64,000 bases of DNA from Serinus canaria (Eukaryota > Chordata > Aves > Passeriformes > Fringillidae): assembly GCF_022539315.1 (NCBI RefSeq), contig NC_066317.1, positions 65,257,179 to 65,321,178 of the forward strand, in the 5' to 3' direction. A program made the position numbers and the translations under genes. This document shows, in pieces, positions 51,345-64,000 of the stretch. Position 1 is the first letter of the stretch. Each line of letters opens with the position of its first letter. The notes below the pieces were generated by a model that was not told the origin of the DNA, did not search any database, and saw nothing but the letters and a program-made list of their open reading frames with translations.

Positions 51345-52270
51345 GTAAGTAATGTGATTGATGGGGCAGAGGGCAGGTTTCCCTGGGTGGATCAGCTCTG
51401 ATAAAGCATTTGGCGTGTGGCAAGGGCAGCACAGAAAATGTCACATGAAATGAAAATTCTTCTGGGAAGACCAGGAGCACAAAACACACTTTTCCATTTG
51501 CACAACGCCAGAGTCACTGCCTGCTCATCTGGGTCTATAGCTAAGGCTGAAATGGTGTTTTTCAGAGAAAGCAGTGTTGTATGAGAGCAGAATCTCTGTC
51601 TTCCCTATATGTGGTAACTGAGACCCAGCTATAACCTGGATAACATTGCGAGGGGATGAAGGGGCAGATGGAAAGATCAAACAGGGTGACACAATGCTGA
51701 AATCTATGTCACATGTAAATATACATTTAGTCCCTTAGAACAGGTTTGCTCTGAGTGGTGTTGCAAAGAAACAAATGGTTCATCATATGCATTTGGTTCA
51801 CTTTTATACATGAAGCACAAATGCCAATGTCTGATAGAGGGGAAGGGTGGTAACAGGGTTAGATGTCCTATCATCCAAACCTTGGGTCCTGTGCAGAATG
51901 CTGGGAGGTCACACTTTCCCATGGCCATTGTACCAGGGCTTTCCTGGCTTTCCCCAGGCACAAAAAATCCCTCTGCTGCCTTGTGATCTCTGTGTTGGTC
52001 TGAAACACCACCAGGAGAGAGTTCCCAGCCCTTTCACTGAGGACCGGTCACATACACTGCCCAGCCTCGCTGTGCCTGGAGAATGTGCTTGGATTTCTCC
52101 TTGCTGCTAAATCTGCACATGACAGCATCTGCCGGCAATCATTTCCACCATTCCCAGTTGGGCAGGAGGCCCTGTCTCTCTTGGCCAGGTTGGGCACGCT
52201 GTGTCAGCGCTCCCTGGCACTGGGGAAGCGTGACAGCCCTGAGCAGAGTCCAAGAGGTGCTCGGGGAATA

Positions 52271-52303
52271 CCAGCCCAGCCCAGCCCAGCCCAGCCAGCC
52301 CAG
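52271..52303. repeat. (CCCAG)n short tandem repeat
   Basis: About six CCCAG/CCAG units. It produces Pro/Ser/Gln-rich chance frames on the plus strand. Confidence 0.85.
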
Positions 52304-55300
52304 GAGGATGCATCTTGCTGGCAGTGTGAGCCCCTCACACTGCCTTCCCAGCAGCTGCCAAATGAATTTCAAGGTCTCAGTGCCTGGGACACACTACTCA
52401 GCTGCTTAGCTCATGTCTCCAAGGTGGGTGACAGCAGAAGAAAAACTCCTTGCTCCAGGCTAAGCTGAACTCTCCTGCTGAAGGCAAAGCTCATTTGTGC
52501 AGGAGAAACAGCATCCCAAACAGCACCATGAAGTGCTGACCAATATTCCCTGGGTGCCAGCTTCAGACAACCTTCTCTGCTCCAAAAGGGTATATAAGAA
52601 GGTCCTAGTATAATAATCTATGCACTAAAATCTATGCAAAATTCTCCTGCCTTGCAGGAAAGGTAAGAAAAAGGAAGGGGGTTAGATCAAGCAATCTAGA
52701 TGGAAGAACACAAAGAAGATTTAAGACACACAGGGCCCAGACCTCATCTGCTTCTACTGACTTCTCTCAGTAGATCTAACAAAGATACTACATCTCCAAC
52801 AAAATCTGATTCCCTTCTACCCATCAACTACACCATGATTACAGGAATAAGCCACATCTGAGCACCATTTCCACACTCTTGGAAGGTGATCTCCTGTTCA
52901 AGATAAAGAATATGGTATAAAAAGCTTGTGGCAGACTAGTTTGCCATTTGTTTAAAAGCGTTATACTCCTCCTTTTGCTAATTGTATCTCATTCCTCTTT
53001 TTCATATCCCTTTCCATCACTCTGTACTTCTTTCCACTCTTAAATATTTGAAAGCAGTTCTGAAACTCTGCGGTTGTTCAAACTACAAGTAGTTAAAGTT
53101 TCCAAATGTTCTCCATAAACACATCCTTCCTCAGGCCCCTTATCCTTTATATCACTCAACACTGGTTTCTTGGAGTCAGTCTGACACTGATGTATGAAGG
53201 ATTTGATTTTGCTTTCCTTCTACATCTGGCTAGAACAAGAATAATCCCACTGGAGTCATTGGAATCATTCTAAGTGAGAAAAAAAACCTGATCAAACCAA
53301 CAGACTCATATGAGCAGCCACTATTCAGTCCAGGTAGGCTGAGCTGAAAACTGAATTTGCAACTTTTGAATCAAAATATTTTATTCTGGGATGAGACCAC
53401 AATTTTGAAGGCCTAAATCTCCTCCAACTGCTTTCTCACATCATCCTCCTGTTCAAGGAAATTTGTACACATGCTGGTTTAGCAAACAAATGCAGCAAAC
53501 ATGAAAGAAGAGTTGTGAAAAATAACAAAAAAAGAAAAAAGCCCAGTATCAACAGACAGAATGAAAAACAGAAATGTCAAGTATTAATTGCTGAACAGAC
53601 ATGAGGAATGTTAAGGGAAACTGTTTGGGGATTTATGTTCAAAAAAATAAGACAACTTCCCAAACTATTTCCTTTCAAATCTCTCAGTATTTTCCATAAA
53701 TTCCATGTGCATGTGTGGTGCTCTCTGATAACATACAAATCTGCATGCATAAACTGTTTTGAAATGTTTGTACAGTTTCATCCAAAAATATGACTATATG
53801 TTTGTGTTTTAATTGTCAGCAATGGCAGATTAGGCAAGAGCCACATGCATCATGTCAGGGGCACTGACTAAGTTTAGGTGGTACAAGCACAACCTCCCCC
53901 CTTTCTGGCTGGGTCTTGATAACAACGAGAAACCAAATTATCTGAAGGACGAACCTGCAGTAAAGCAGCAGCACAGCCCCTGCTCTCAGTGGCCAGGGTG
54001 CTGGCCCAGACAAACCCCCTGAAACCAATAAAGGCATTGCAGATTCATGCAAGTGTAACCAGGAGCAGAAATTTGATGATTTCCAGGTCACCCATCAGAG
54101 TTTTTGCAACTCTGCAAAAAAAGTGAAGCCTTGTGGGGGGGTAGGTGGAGGGAAGAGGACTGACACTTTGCCTCAATCAGTGTTGTTTGAAATGTCTTTC
54201 ATTTATTAACATTCCTGCTGAAGCCAAACTTTAGTTCCACTCTATCAGGAATATAATGCAGCTGCATTTTCTGGATGGGAACCCCACCAAAAATATGTTA
54301 ACTGTACAGTCAACAGCTATGTCTTGTTTACTCTCATGCGTAAAAACCACACGGAAATAATCCTCATAGGAAATTTCTATCCGTGTGCAAATAGAAACAA
54401 GAGCACAGATTGGAATGGGATGCTTGCTGAGAAATGGGGTGGGAGAGCTGTGCTGCCCTCTCCCCAGTGAACATCTTGCTCCAGCCTGCCTGGATTGGCA
54501 GGAGCTTTGTTTTGCCCAGGGTTTGTCTGAGAAACTCTCCTTGATTCCCTCAAATAGAGATCCAGCCTGGGCTGTTGTGGTACAGACATAGAGTTTGCAG
54601 GGAAGATGCACCCAGCACCTCAATGCTTTCAGTCTAGGACATTCCTCTTGGAGAGGCAATTTTTCTGAAGCTTGTGAATGGCCCTCAGCCCATGTAGCCA
54701 CACCACCACAACAGCTCAGCCATGGCTTTATTCCTGATGGGGGATGAGCTGCCCGTGGGGCAAACCCTGAACTCAGTGGGGATTTCTTGGCCCTGCAGAT
54801 GCCCAAATGTCCTTCAGACCTTGTCCTGGCGTTGCTCCCATGGCTTCATCCAGGACCACTGTTGGGGTGGCTGGGTATGCAGGGCAAGGCTGGGGGAGGA
54901 CTCTCACACCAGGAGAACAAACCTTGATGGACTGAGGAGCTCTGCCCACTTGTCCACAGCCCAAGGAAGATGGATACAAAATCCACCAAGGCATGGTGCA
55001 CCAGACACTACACAAGGAGCATCTGGCCCACCCTCCCCAGGCACAGGGAGGGTTAAATATTAACCACACCAAGTCTGGTGAGGGCTGGCTGCCCCTTGGG
55101 CTGGGCAGCAGCCCCCTCAGCCATTCCCAGCCAAGGGAAGAGCAGAGAACACACTAAGGAGCCTTGGAAATATGCAAGGAGCTGCCAACGTTTGCTGCCA
55201 AACACTTCTATCTTTCGACAAAGATAAATCTGTTGCTTACTTAACCCAGCCTTTATGAAACTCACAGCTCTGGGTTTCCAAAATAACAGGAGCAGAGTAG

Positions 55301-56428
55301 GGCTGGCTGGTGTCCTAGTGAGCAGCAGATGTATTCAGGGCAGTGAGAAGGTGACAACGTATCTCATGGGAAAAATGGCTGGATAGTAAATCATATATGA
55401 TAGAAATAAATAAGAACTTAACCTCCATGGGCCAGAGGACTTATCTTCTCATGTTTCTGTAAAGGCCAGGTGTCTGTTTACTTAAGAGAGCCATTAAGAT
55501 ATAGTGTTAATAATGAAGAACAAAAAAAATCTGCTACTCAGAAAGAAAAATGAACATACAAATCTTGCATGGCAAGGCAGATGTAATGCAATCGTGAGAG
55601 AGCAAATGGTGACATCAATACATAAAAGGGTGTCCTCAGCTGTCACACCATTTGTAACCCAAGGCCAGAGGGAAGAGAGATGTTGGGACACAAGGCACAG
55701 CACCCACTGCAGTGCTGGCTCTGAACTCCAAGGTCTGCTTGCTGGGGAGCTTTTATCCATGTCCTACACAACTGTGAGTTCAAACAGATTAATGTCATCC
55801 CAGGGTTTGGGTGTGGAGCATTGCTGGGGCTTTGGGGCCTGCCTCCTCCATGAGGTCCTCCATCTGACTGACCATTACCCATTTGCCAGAGCTTTTGTCA
55901 GATCCCAGGCTTCCTGCAAAAATGAGCCAGATTCCACTCTCATTTTCAGATCATTTGCTTAGTTTTTACAGAGATAGGTGCTGCAAAACCACTACAAATA
56001 CTGGGAATAGAAACTCCTTTTTTAGCTATAAATCTCACTGGTCCTGGGAAATACTAATTTTCTTTTAGTACTACAGTTATTATCTGGCAAGAATATAGCC
56101 CCTTACTCTGCCACCCATGACCCAGGCTGAACCTGTTTGGCCTGTGTTATTGTGCTAGTGTAATTCAGTGGAAAAGAGATTGGATTAAACAGGCAGCTCT
56201 GGAGGAGTAAATAAAAGGAACATGCTTTAAAGAGTAAATAGACAAGTCTGGGTATAATGGAATAACTCTTGGTCGTGCTAAATCAAAGAGAAAATAATGT
56301 CCTCAGTAAAATCTGCACATGGGTGTTTGTCTCTTCAAGAAAGAGAGCCAACCAAACCCAGAGGGGAGCAGAGGATGCTCTGGGGCTATCCACAAATCCA
56401 CACTAGAAACAGTACACAAATAAAATTT

Positions 56429-56449
56429 AAAAAAAAAAAAAAAAAAAAA
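56429..56449. repeat. 21-base A run preceded by AATAAA
   Basis: An AATAAA at 56419-56424 sits only 4 bp from the run, closer than a true cleavage site usually allows. It could be a retroposed tail, but I recognise no gene body in the few hundred bases upstream. Confidence 0.85.
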
Positions 56450-59400
56450 GGCAAGCTCCCTGTAGCAGCTAAGGTTGTGCTGGGGAAGAAACCGCCCAAT
56501 TTCTGAATGTTCTGCACAAGCTTCCTAAGTTTTCCAAGATGAATGTATAGAAAGCTGGGTTAGCTCCAATTAGTTTCTCACTGATTCTAGATCAAATTTG
56601 TTTAGCAGCAGAAATGTTATTTTCTTTTCTCACCGCCAGCCCTGCAGCTTAACCTGGAGTGGCAGGTTGAGTTCTCAACTTGCCCTCCCCTTTTCCTTTC
56701 ACACTTCTCTAGCAAAGCCAGGAGCATGTTTGATGCTTGAAGGCAGTAAGGGGATTTTCCTAGCACAGGGAATCCTACAGGAGTTGCCAGAGTTTCTGTC
56801 CCGGCCAGCAGCACAATGTCCTAAGGCAGGAGAGAGACCTGGGAGGATTCAATACTCCCTGGCAGCCTGAGCATGAAGATTCCAGCTTTGGGAATGGTGA
56901 GCTGGCATTATCAATCAGCTCAGTTGTTAAGTCAATTGATTTGCCTTCCTTCAGAGGCAGTTTTACCCCCAGCAAAAAGTTGAGAAGCTGCTGATATAAA
57001 GCTCACTGCATTCCCCCTCTGCTCACCAGGAATTTGTACTCCAGGAGCACTGCAAGAGAAAGAGGGCATTCACCTCTGCAGGACCAAAATAAGAGAATAC
57101 ATTTGATTGCAAGCCAGTGGCTGATTCTGGCTGTGTTCACTCCTGTATAATCCATGGTGAATCCTGGTCTGTCTCCAGCCCTGCAGAGAGCAGGGGAAAA
57201 GATTTCATAATCAACTCTCACACTGCTCATACGAGCATTAAGTATCCAAGAGGGGTAAAGCATATGTGGAGTCACATTTCAGAGCTGACATCCACATTTT
57301 CATGCAGTGGCATCAGAAAAAGCACATTGTGCATGACTCTGGGACATTTGTTTCCCATCTGCAGAGGAAATTCTCAGCACTTTAAAGGTGTGAGGGTCCT
57401 TCCCATGGGAAAACGTCACAGTGAACCTGGGAGCCAAAAATGAAGTTCCCTTCCTCATTTCTACAGTGACTTTAGTGACTGGGCTTTAATGAAGAGTATA
57501 TGACAATATACAACATTGTTATATGTTGGCTCAGCTTTATGGATGCATTGCCTCTCCTCTGCTAACAAGGGAATAGGGATCATCATTTCAGCTGAAAGAC
57601 ATACAAGTGCTGGAAGGCTAAAACCACACAATTTTATGCAGGCATTTTTCTAACCAGGCCCTAAATGCCTTCTTCAAAAATCATTTGCTAATATGAAAAG
57701 GGTGAGAACTCAGAGTCCTGATGTGGCCACAAATTGAGATACCCAGATTGCAGACACAACCACCCCTACTGGAGCATAGCACTTAAAGTGAATAAATGGA
57801 GAGAAGGAATTCCACAGATTGCAAAAGAATTCTTCAAGGAATACAACATCCTGAGCCTAGGACAAGGAAATCCAGGACAGGCATTAGGGAAAAAGTGAAT
57901 ACATTTCAAGGCCAGGCAGAATTAGCAGGATGATCAATCTGAATAATCCAAGGAGCCAAAACTCAGCCATATTTTCCAACAAAGTGGAGTAAGTGTGACT
58001 CTGTTGTGTGATCCAGCACCAGGGTGAGGGACTTGGGTTATGGACACCAAAGTCATCTGCATGAAAGGGTCCTCAGGGCACCAGTTCAGAAAAGATTCAA
58101 AAGCAAAGAGATAGTTAAAGCTGCAGGTCAGCATTTCCAAGTCACTGGCCGTGACTCCTGGGGGAAGAGCCATGCCAGTGGTGTGCCCTGGCAGGACACT
58201 CAGCTCTGTGACCCCCTGTGCATGGGGCTGATGGGCATCAGTGTTAGGAGTGGCCTGCCAGAGCTTCTGCTTCCACCAGCTAAAAGTTCCTTACAACCAA
58301 TCCTAGAGTGACTCTTTGCTTTCATCTGGCCAAGATTTATTCCCAAAGTGTGTTTTCCCAGTGAAGCTGCAGGGCACTCTGCTGTTGACACCATCTCCAA
58401 GCAGCACACAAGCTGTGCCTCAGGAGAGGCCCCCTGGAAGGTGCTTCAGGATGGGCTGGAAGAAATTTGGGTGAAGGAAGTAGGGCTGCATGTCTTGAAA
58501 CTCAGGAGTCCAGAAAAAGAGCAACATCCTTCAGCACAAACACAAAGCTTTGTCTGTAAAAAATGGGTTGTCAAGAGAATGTGGAACAAGAGAGCATTTG
58601 AGATGGTGTCTTTAAGAAGAAAATAAGAAGACCCTTCTATCTGAGTAGAGAAATGTTATTGCTAACACTTGTATCCTTGTAGAATTACTTTTCTTTAACA
58701 TAGGTCCATGCTCTTCTGAAGATACAGCCCAAGAAGTTTAGTCTGGCATGTGCAAGAACATCTTAGTGATTAGTAACTACCTTTTGCACAGCTCTCAGAG
58801 GTATGCTGCAACTTAATAGTTCAAACATGTTTATTGGATCTCAATAAAGCCTTGTGGGCCACTCAGAAGTGACACAAAACTCAAAGTGTTGGCCATTTCT
58901 GACAAGTCCATTTGAAAGCAGAATTGCAGCTGATTATAGTAATGAAGTTTGGTAGAGTGGTTATCCACAGGCCTGGAAATGTGCATTTCATTGAGTCCTA
59001 GGCATCAGAACAGTGAACCATGTACTTGGGTGAGTTGGACAACACAGGTTTTCACTGGAGGAGGGTTTGTCACCCAAAATACACCCAAGCTGCAGCACAG
59101 AGCATGGATAAGCCACATACCAGCCCTTTTCCTCTCACTGCCACTTCAGATGTCAATCACATGCAGCTCCTGATTTAGAGCAATTCATGCCATCGCTCTT
59201 GTGAGCTGGAAGTGAGAATGCCTGTGTGAAGCCCTGGATGCCAGCACAGAGTCAGGGCACATGGTGTGAAAGGTGTAGGTGTAGGGCAAGTGGCTGACAC
59301 CATCGTCCCCTAACAAGCACAGACTGCACAAAGAGCAAGCTGAGCACGTGGGCTAAGACTGACAAACTGTTGGTCAGAGATGAGCTGCAGCCACAGAATT

Positions 59401-59484
59401 CATCTCTGAGTCCAAGACTCTTCCACAGCTCAGGAACACTTGGGCCAGGAGCTGTCATTCTGCCTCTTGGAGACAGACAGTCTC

Positions 59485-59521
59485 CCATTGTGTCCCACAG
59501 AGACACTGTGGGACACAATGG
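59485..59521. repeat. perfect inverted repeat, 16-bp arms with a 5-nt loop
   Basis: The arm CCATTGTGTCCCACAG at 59485-59500 is repeated as its reverse complement at 59506-59521 around AGACA. Confidence 0.95.
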
Positions 59522-61642
59522 TTTCTAGTACCAAATACCTACATGAGCACATGGCATTCCCAGCATCTTCCTCTTCCCCTCCCATTGTCCTGACATGTCC
59601 TTATCAACTCACACCAGTTTGCATTGTCTTTGGAGAAGCTTTGCAAGCATTTCTCAGCTTTGCTGGGAATTTATTTCTTCATCCCAGTTTGTGCTGAAGG
59701 TGGCCTAGGAAATTACATGTTATTCTAGGCTATAAGGAGCAACCCATGGCGAAGTATTCCCCTTCCACACTAAGGCATTGAGACAAAAGAGAAAGGGAAA
59801 ATAAATGCCTCTGAGTCTCAGTTATGGTTGAGCAACAGAGGGGTGGTTTATTCCTCTGCTGCTGGACTCTCCTTGTGGTGGAGGGACACCCATCTAAGCT
59901 CCGTCAGAGGCAATATGCCACCACCTTGTTCCTCATATCTGATACCATGGGAACTGAGTTATGTGATTTCCTAGGCCACATCAAAAGTAATTGGCAAGAT
60001 CCCACATGGGAATAAGTCCCTGAGACCCAGAAGTACTGGTGAGCAAAAGGAAAAACAGGTTGGAAGCTCTGCAGAGTCCTCCACTCGTGCCTAGCTGGGT
60101 ATTGATGATCACTGGAATGCTGGTGTGGCTCAGTGCAGACTCTGTGCAGGCACGTCTCCATTGTGCTCCCAGTGCATTCCAGAGCCACCTCAATTCCTGT
60201 CAATGTCTGATTATCCCTCCCTTCCCTTCTTAGCTAAAGGAAACATTGAAAATGCCAAGATTTACTTTTGTTTATTCTGTCTTTATCCATCTCTACCTCT
60301 TAGCTAGTAAGTGCTGCACAGCCTCTGTTCTGCCATGTACAGCAGTAGTATGTGAATAATAAATAACAATGATATGTTTTCAGCCAGAAAATAAACCCCA
60401 TATGTGTCCTCGAGTATCTCTTTTCTCTTGAAGTATTCATGCAAACATTGGTTCCAGAGACTGTTATAATCCTGTTTACTTGTCAATGCTCAGAGTGAGC
60501 ATGTAATTACAGTTCCACTGTAAGATACTTAACATGTAATTCAATGACAAAGAGCTGCCATGTTATTATAGTCTTCTAAGTTTGGATTTATGCCCTGAAA
60601 TCTAAATTAGTCCCAACAATTTCTTTTCAGAGGAGGATAATTTAATGCAAATAATATCAAGCTCACCAAAGAGCAAATTTTGCCAACACAAAAAAAAATA
60701 CGAGCAAATAATTTTTAATTCTTTTTTTTTTAAGCTTGTTTTGCCCCCACAGTTTTCTTGGACTTGAATCTCCCTAGGTAGGCAAAGGGTTTGAGTTTGA
60801 GTATGATGCCAAAGTAACATTAAAAGTATCAGTGGCAATCAGAAACCTTGGGATTCAATTCTGTCCTTGAAGACAGACACAAAATTTCTGTCACACATCT
60901 CTTATGGTGATACCAAAGTGTGACCTTGATGTCAGTCCCGAGCTAAAAGAAAAGGAACTAAAGGAAATTATAGGCATATCTAGCCTTTGCTCACTCATTC
61001 ACCCTGGTGGTGTAGGTGTCTCTAGGATCTGTCATTATGCTACTGCCTGTCAGACCATCATCATCAACTACACTAATTGGGCCCTGCCTTTAAAATAATC
61101 CATCCTCAGCACCACAGTACTTCGCACTCCTACGGGCCTGTTCATTCAAGACTCTCAGAGGGCTTTACATGTCCTGACTTCTCAAGCAATGCAATGTGCC
61201 CAAGAATTTGGTCAGAGGCACAAGAGGGTAGCTGTGTTTGCCACAAGATAGTTACACACTTGTCTAGGATCACAGGCTGCTCAAGGAACAGAGGGAGGAC
61301 TCCAGCTCCTGGCTGCACTCCTTTTCTGCACGCCCCAACCCCATGTTTTGTATGAGCCTCAGTTTCCCACCTGTAAAAGGAACTTTCAGCCTTTCCAAGG
61401 GCAGTCTGATACAGCCATGGGACCATTCAAGAACAAGTGAATTATCTATGGCCATGGAATTGCCTGGGTCTCCTTCACCACCTTTCAGCAAGGTTGCCCT
61501 TCTCAAGCCATTCCCTGGCTGCTGAAGGTCATTGCCAGCCCCTTGAGTACAAAAATAAGGCAGGCACTTTGTTCCAAGGCACAGAGGGCACAGCTAGGCT
61601 GGGAGCCCACAGGAGTCACACGATCATGGGCAGAAAGTCCCC

Positions 61643-62122
61643 GGAGAGGAGAGGAGAGGAGAGGAGAGGAGAGGAGAGGAGAGGAGAGGAGAGGAGAGCG
61701 AGGCTGAGTGGACGAGAGGATGAGGGAGAGGGCAGAGGACTGAGAGGCGGAGGATGCGAGGAGGGAGGAGAGGAGTGGAGAGGAATCGAGGGAGAGGCAG
61801 AGAGAGTAGGAGAGGAGAGGAGAGGAGAGGGAGGCATGAGATGGGACTGGAGTAGGACTGAGGAGAGGAGGACTGAGGATGGCCTAGGGAGAGGGATGAG
61901 GCAGAGGAGAGGACGAGGAGAGGAGAGGAGGGAGAGGAGAGTGAGCGACGGAGGGAGAGGACGAGGAGAGGAGAGGAGAGGAGAGGAGAGGATATGAGGA
62001 GAGGAGAGGAGCGGAGAGGAGATGGAGACGGAGTGAGGAGACGGAGAGGAGAGGAGAGGAGAGGAGAGGAGAGGAGAGGAGAGGAGAGGAGAGGAGAGGA
62101 GAGGAGAGGAGAGGAGAGGAGG
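61643..62122. repeat. (GAGGA)n purine tract, about 480 bp
   Basis: A pentanucleotide GAGGA/GGAGA array with near-perfect ends (61643-61697 and about 62043-62121) and a degraded middle that includes GACGAGGAGAGG and GAGGACTGAGG variants. The plus strand is almost wholly purine. The unit contains no stop codon in most frames, so long Arg/Glu/Gly-rich and Ser/Leu/Pro-rich frames are open on both strands; these are not genes. Confidence 0.95.
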
Positions 62123-64000
62123 AATGTGGCCCCAGAGCATCTGGGCAGCTCTTGGGGTCTCACATGCATCTGCTGGAGGGTTTGAGATTTGCTGTGGGGA
62201 TCAGCAAGCAGCTGGGCTGCTGGATTTCCAGCATGCCTGCCAGGTTCAGGCAAGCTGGAGGGGGTGTAACCCCGTGGAAATCATGCAGGCACGTGGATGA
62301 ATGTGCAATATCCTCACCCATGCATGCACACAAACACATAGGGAGAAGGGAGAGGTGAGTGCAGCACTGGCTTGGATGCATTTGCAGAAGCACAAGAAGA
62401 CCCCAGGAAGAGAGAGGAGTGTCCAGCAACACAGAAGCCATCGCCTGAGAACCACCACACACCCCGTGGAAAACGCCAGGCCATTCAGCTCTCCTCTTAG
62501 CAACTTTCCACTCTTGCTTGGAGAGAGCTCTCTGATGGTCCAGGTTCATACAGCAGTTACATTGTGCCATCTTCTGGCTAAAGGCTGAGGACTCCCTCTC
62601 CAGGAGTCCTGCTTCCCTCCAGCACACAGGGAAAGGTGTTTTCTTATGCCTTCAAGAAGTGATATCTGGAGATGTCTGGGCAGCTCAACTTCTGTGGTGT
62701 AACATCAGCTACAGAAAGGAGCCACAAGCCCAAGGCAGTTTGTGAGGATCACAGGGACATAAGAGTTGCCAAACACAGCCCTGGTCTGCCAAGCCTGATG
62801 TTCTTGCCTCCAGGAGAAATAACATTTGAGCATATCTTTTCAGTGAGACATTGAGATACCCTTATACCCACTTGGCTGGCTGTGCACTTATGAACCACCT
62901 GTCGGCGATGAGCAAACCTGTAGGAAAGTTAAAAAGAAAGTAGACTCAGCAGGGTCCTCAGAGATGAAACATGCTCATCTCTTTAGTAGGGAAGATCATA
63001 AATATCCATAAATGCATGAGGACACATGTTGAGAGCTGCTGCCTATTACTCATGTGGATCATGAATATGGGGAACTGGATGTTCCCAACCCACCCTTTGC
63101 TGCAGAAAAATGAAGATACAAAACTGCAGAGGGATATATGATCTTGGAAAGAGAGCTCTTAGTGGAGAAATAATTGGTCTGAATGTGCAAGCCTAGACCT
63201 GATGCAAAAAAAATTAACTGACAAATCCTCTTGTTTTTCCAGCAGCACAATTTATAATGTAAGCTTTAAAACATAGCCCCTGAAAGAGGAGTAATTTCCA
63301 ATGCTGCCACATCACACCCAACTCTGACCTCACTTGCACCAACACAGCTCGCTGGATTTCAACAGCAGCATTTCTCCACCTACCAGGATCATTTTGCAGA
63401 AGTAGGTGTGCAGGAGGATGAGTTCAAAAGGAGCTAATTAGGCACATAGACAGACAAATTAGAAACAAAGACTTCACTAAATACTGGTTAAGCAAACACA
63501 GCTTCAGGGAAGATCCCTGCTAAGGATTGCCATCAGCAGTACTAGAGTGAGCTGGATGAATTAAGTGCACGGCAGTCCCCACCAAAGAGCTGGCACATAA
63601 TGATGTTGCTACAGGAAACAGTATGAAAGGATGAAATCACCTCCTGTTCCAAGAAAGGGAAATAGCCACTACATTTCAGACACTGCAGAGCATAGGACCT
63701 GACAGACCTGGAGCTGTGTTTGCCATCCTAGTAATATTTAATTATTTTAATGAGCTCTGCAAATGTGTTTAGTCTCAAAATATCTTTTTATAGTGTTCTG
63801 GAATTTGAAGTAAGTCCGGGTCATTATGAAAGCAGTCTGCTGATGTTACACACAGGTATCAACCAGTGTCAAGGTACAGTTTTGCTGTTAGCTTAACTGA
63901 AGCAGACAGAGATTTTTACAAGATTTACATGACTTCAGCCTGGTCTGCCCACTTATAATCTGCCTGCACTTCCTAACATGCTGGGTATCTCCTTGAGCAA
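62123..64000. other. intergenic sequence, nothing recognised
   Basis: Unique-looking sequence after the purine tract. No supported exon, RNA gene or transposon. Confidence 0.5.

Larger units (their letters stand above)
51346..61642. other. upstream intergenic sequence
   Basis: No supported gene. It holds the CCCAG array at 52.27 kb, an A run at 56.43 kb and the hairpin at 59.485 kb. Open frames are short and without resemblance to known families. Confidence 0.5.

Noticed and set aside
50830..51489. 219-codon minus-strand frame
   Set aside because: Open because of local high GC. It is low-complexity Pro/Arg/Ala, has no domain, and is covered by overlapping frames on both strands.
56045..56449. 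Possible processed retrocopy ending in AATAAA plus 21 As
   Set aside because: The signal is only 4 bp from the A run, and the upstream sequence shows no recognisable gene body, frame or target-site duplication.
61437..62253. Long Arg/Glu/Gly and Ser/Leu/Pro open frames (186, 174 and 209 codons)
   Set aside because: They are produced by the stop-free GAGGA pentamer array in several frames and both strands.
1..64000. CRISPR array, tRNA or rRNA genes, bacterial-type operon
   Set aside because: No regularly spaced repeats, cloverleaf-like A/B-box pairs or ribosomal sequence were seen, and the genome is clearly vertebrate.

Overview
The window reads as vertebrate nuclear DNA, most probably from a bird and plausibly a songbird. 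The evidence is four fragments of CR1-type LINEs, three of which end at the short ATTCTATGRTTCTA-type tail seen in avian CR1. Two related LTRs look like solo avian endogenous-retrovirus LTRs. There is a single large CpG island in otherwise AT-leaning, gene-poor sequence, and no bacterial-type operon. Almost every open frame is a chance frame; only one gene start is well supported.

Gene start (about 46.4-48.6 kb, minus strand). A strong CpG island at about 47.29-48.60 kb contains a non-coding first exon. That exon ends at 47624 with a textbook donor (GAG|GTAAGTG on the minus strand). About 1.07 kb further along is a second exon (46554-46445) with a pyrimidine-rich acceptor. It carries a start codon in strong Kozak context and a 20-residue hydrophobic signal peptide, then splices out in phase 1 at GAG|GTAAGG. 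An in-frame TAG in exon 1 closes the frame upstream, which fixes the start at 46505. The first exon also carries a 14-codon upstream ORF that ends at this TAG. The gene encodes a secreted or type I membrane protein. I cannot name it with confidence; a receptor-type phosphatase epsilon (PTPRE)-like start is a weak possibility. No convincing further coding exon is visible to the left, so 1-46444 is probably mostly one very long intron.

Left and middle (1-46 kb). This is non-coding sequence with CR1 pieces at about 1.87, 11.84, 13.55 and 30.79 kb. Two LTRs of the same family lie in opposite orientation (11.33-11.76 and 14.29-14.74 kb). There are several poly(A)/poly(T) tracts, a 25-base G run at 28.285 kb, an AAT-type microsatellite at 33.95 kb and a perfect 21-bp hairpin at 1.53 kb. 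A few AT-rich segments keep unusual CpGs and dense transcription-factor-like motifs (about 4.3, 26.5, 28.37 and 42.1-43.1 kb). They are candidate intronic enhancers.

Right (48.6-64 kb). This is upstream flank. It has a second, small CpG-rich patch at about 50.99-51.35 kb that ends in a perfect plus-strand splice donor (possible divergent non-coding transcript), a 16-bp perfect hairpin at 59.485 kb and a roughly 480-bp GAGGA-type purine tract at 61.64-62.12 kb. No other gene is recognisable.
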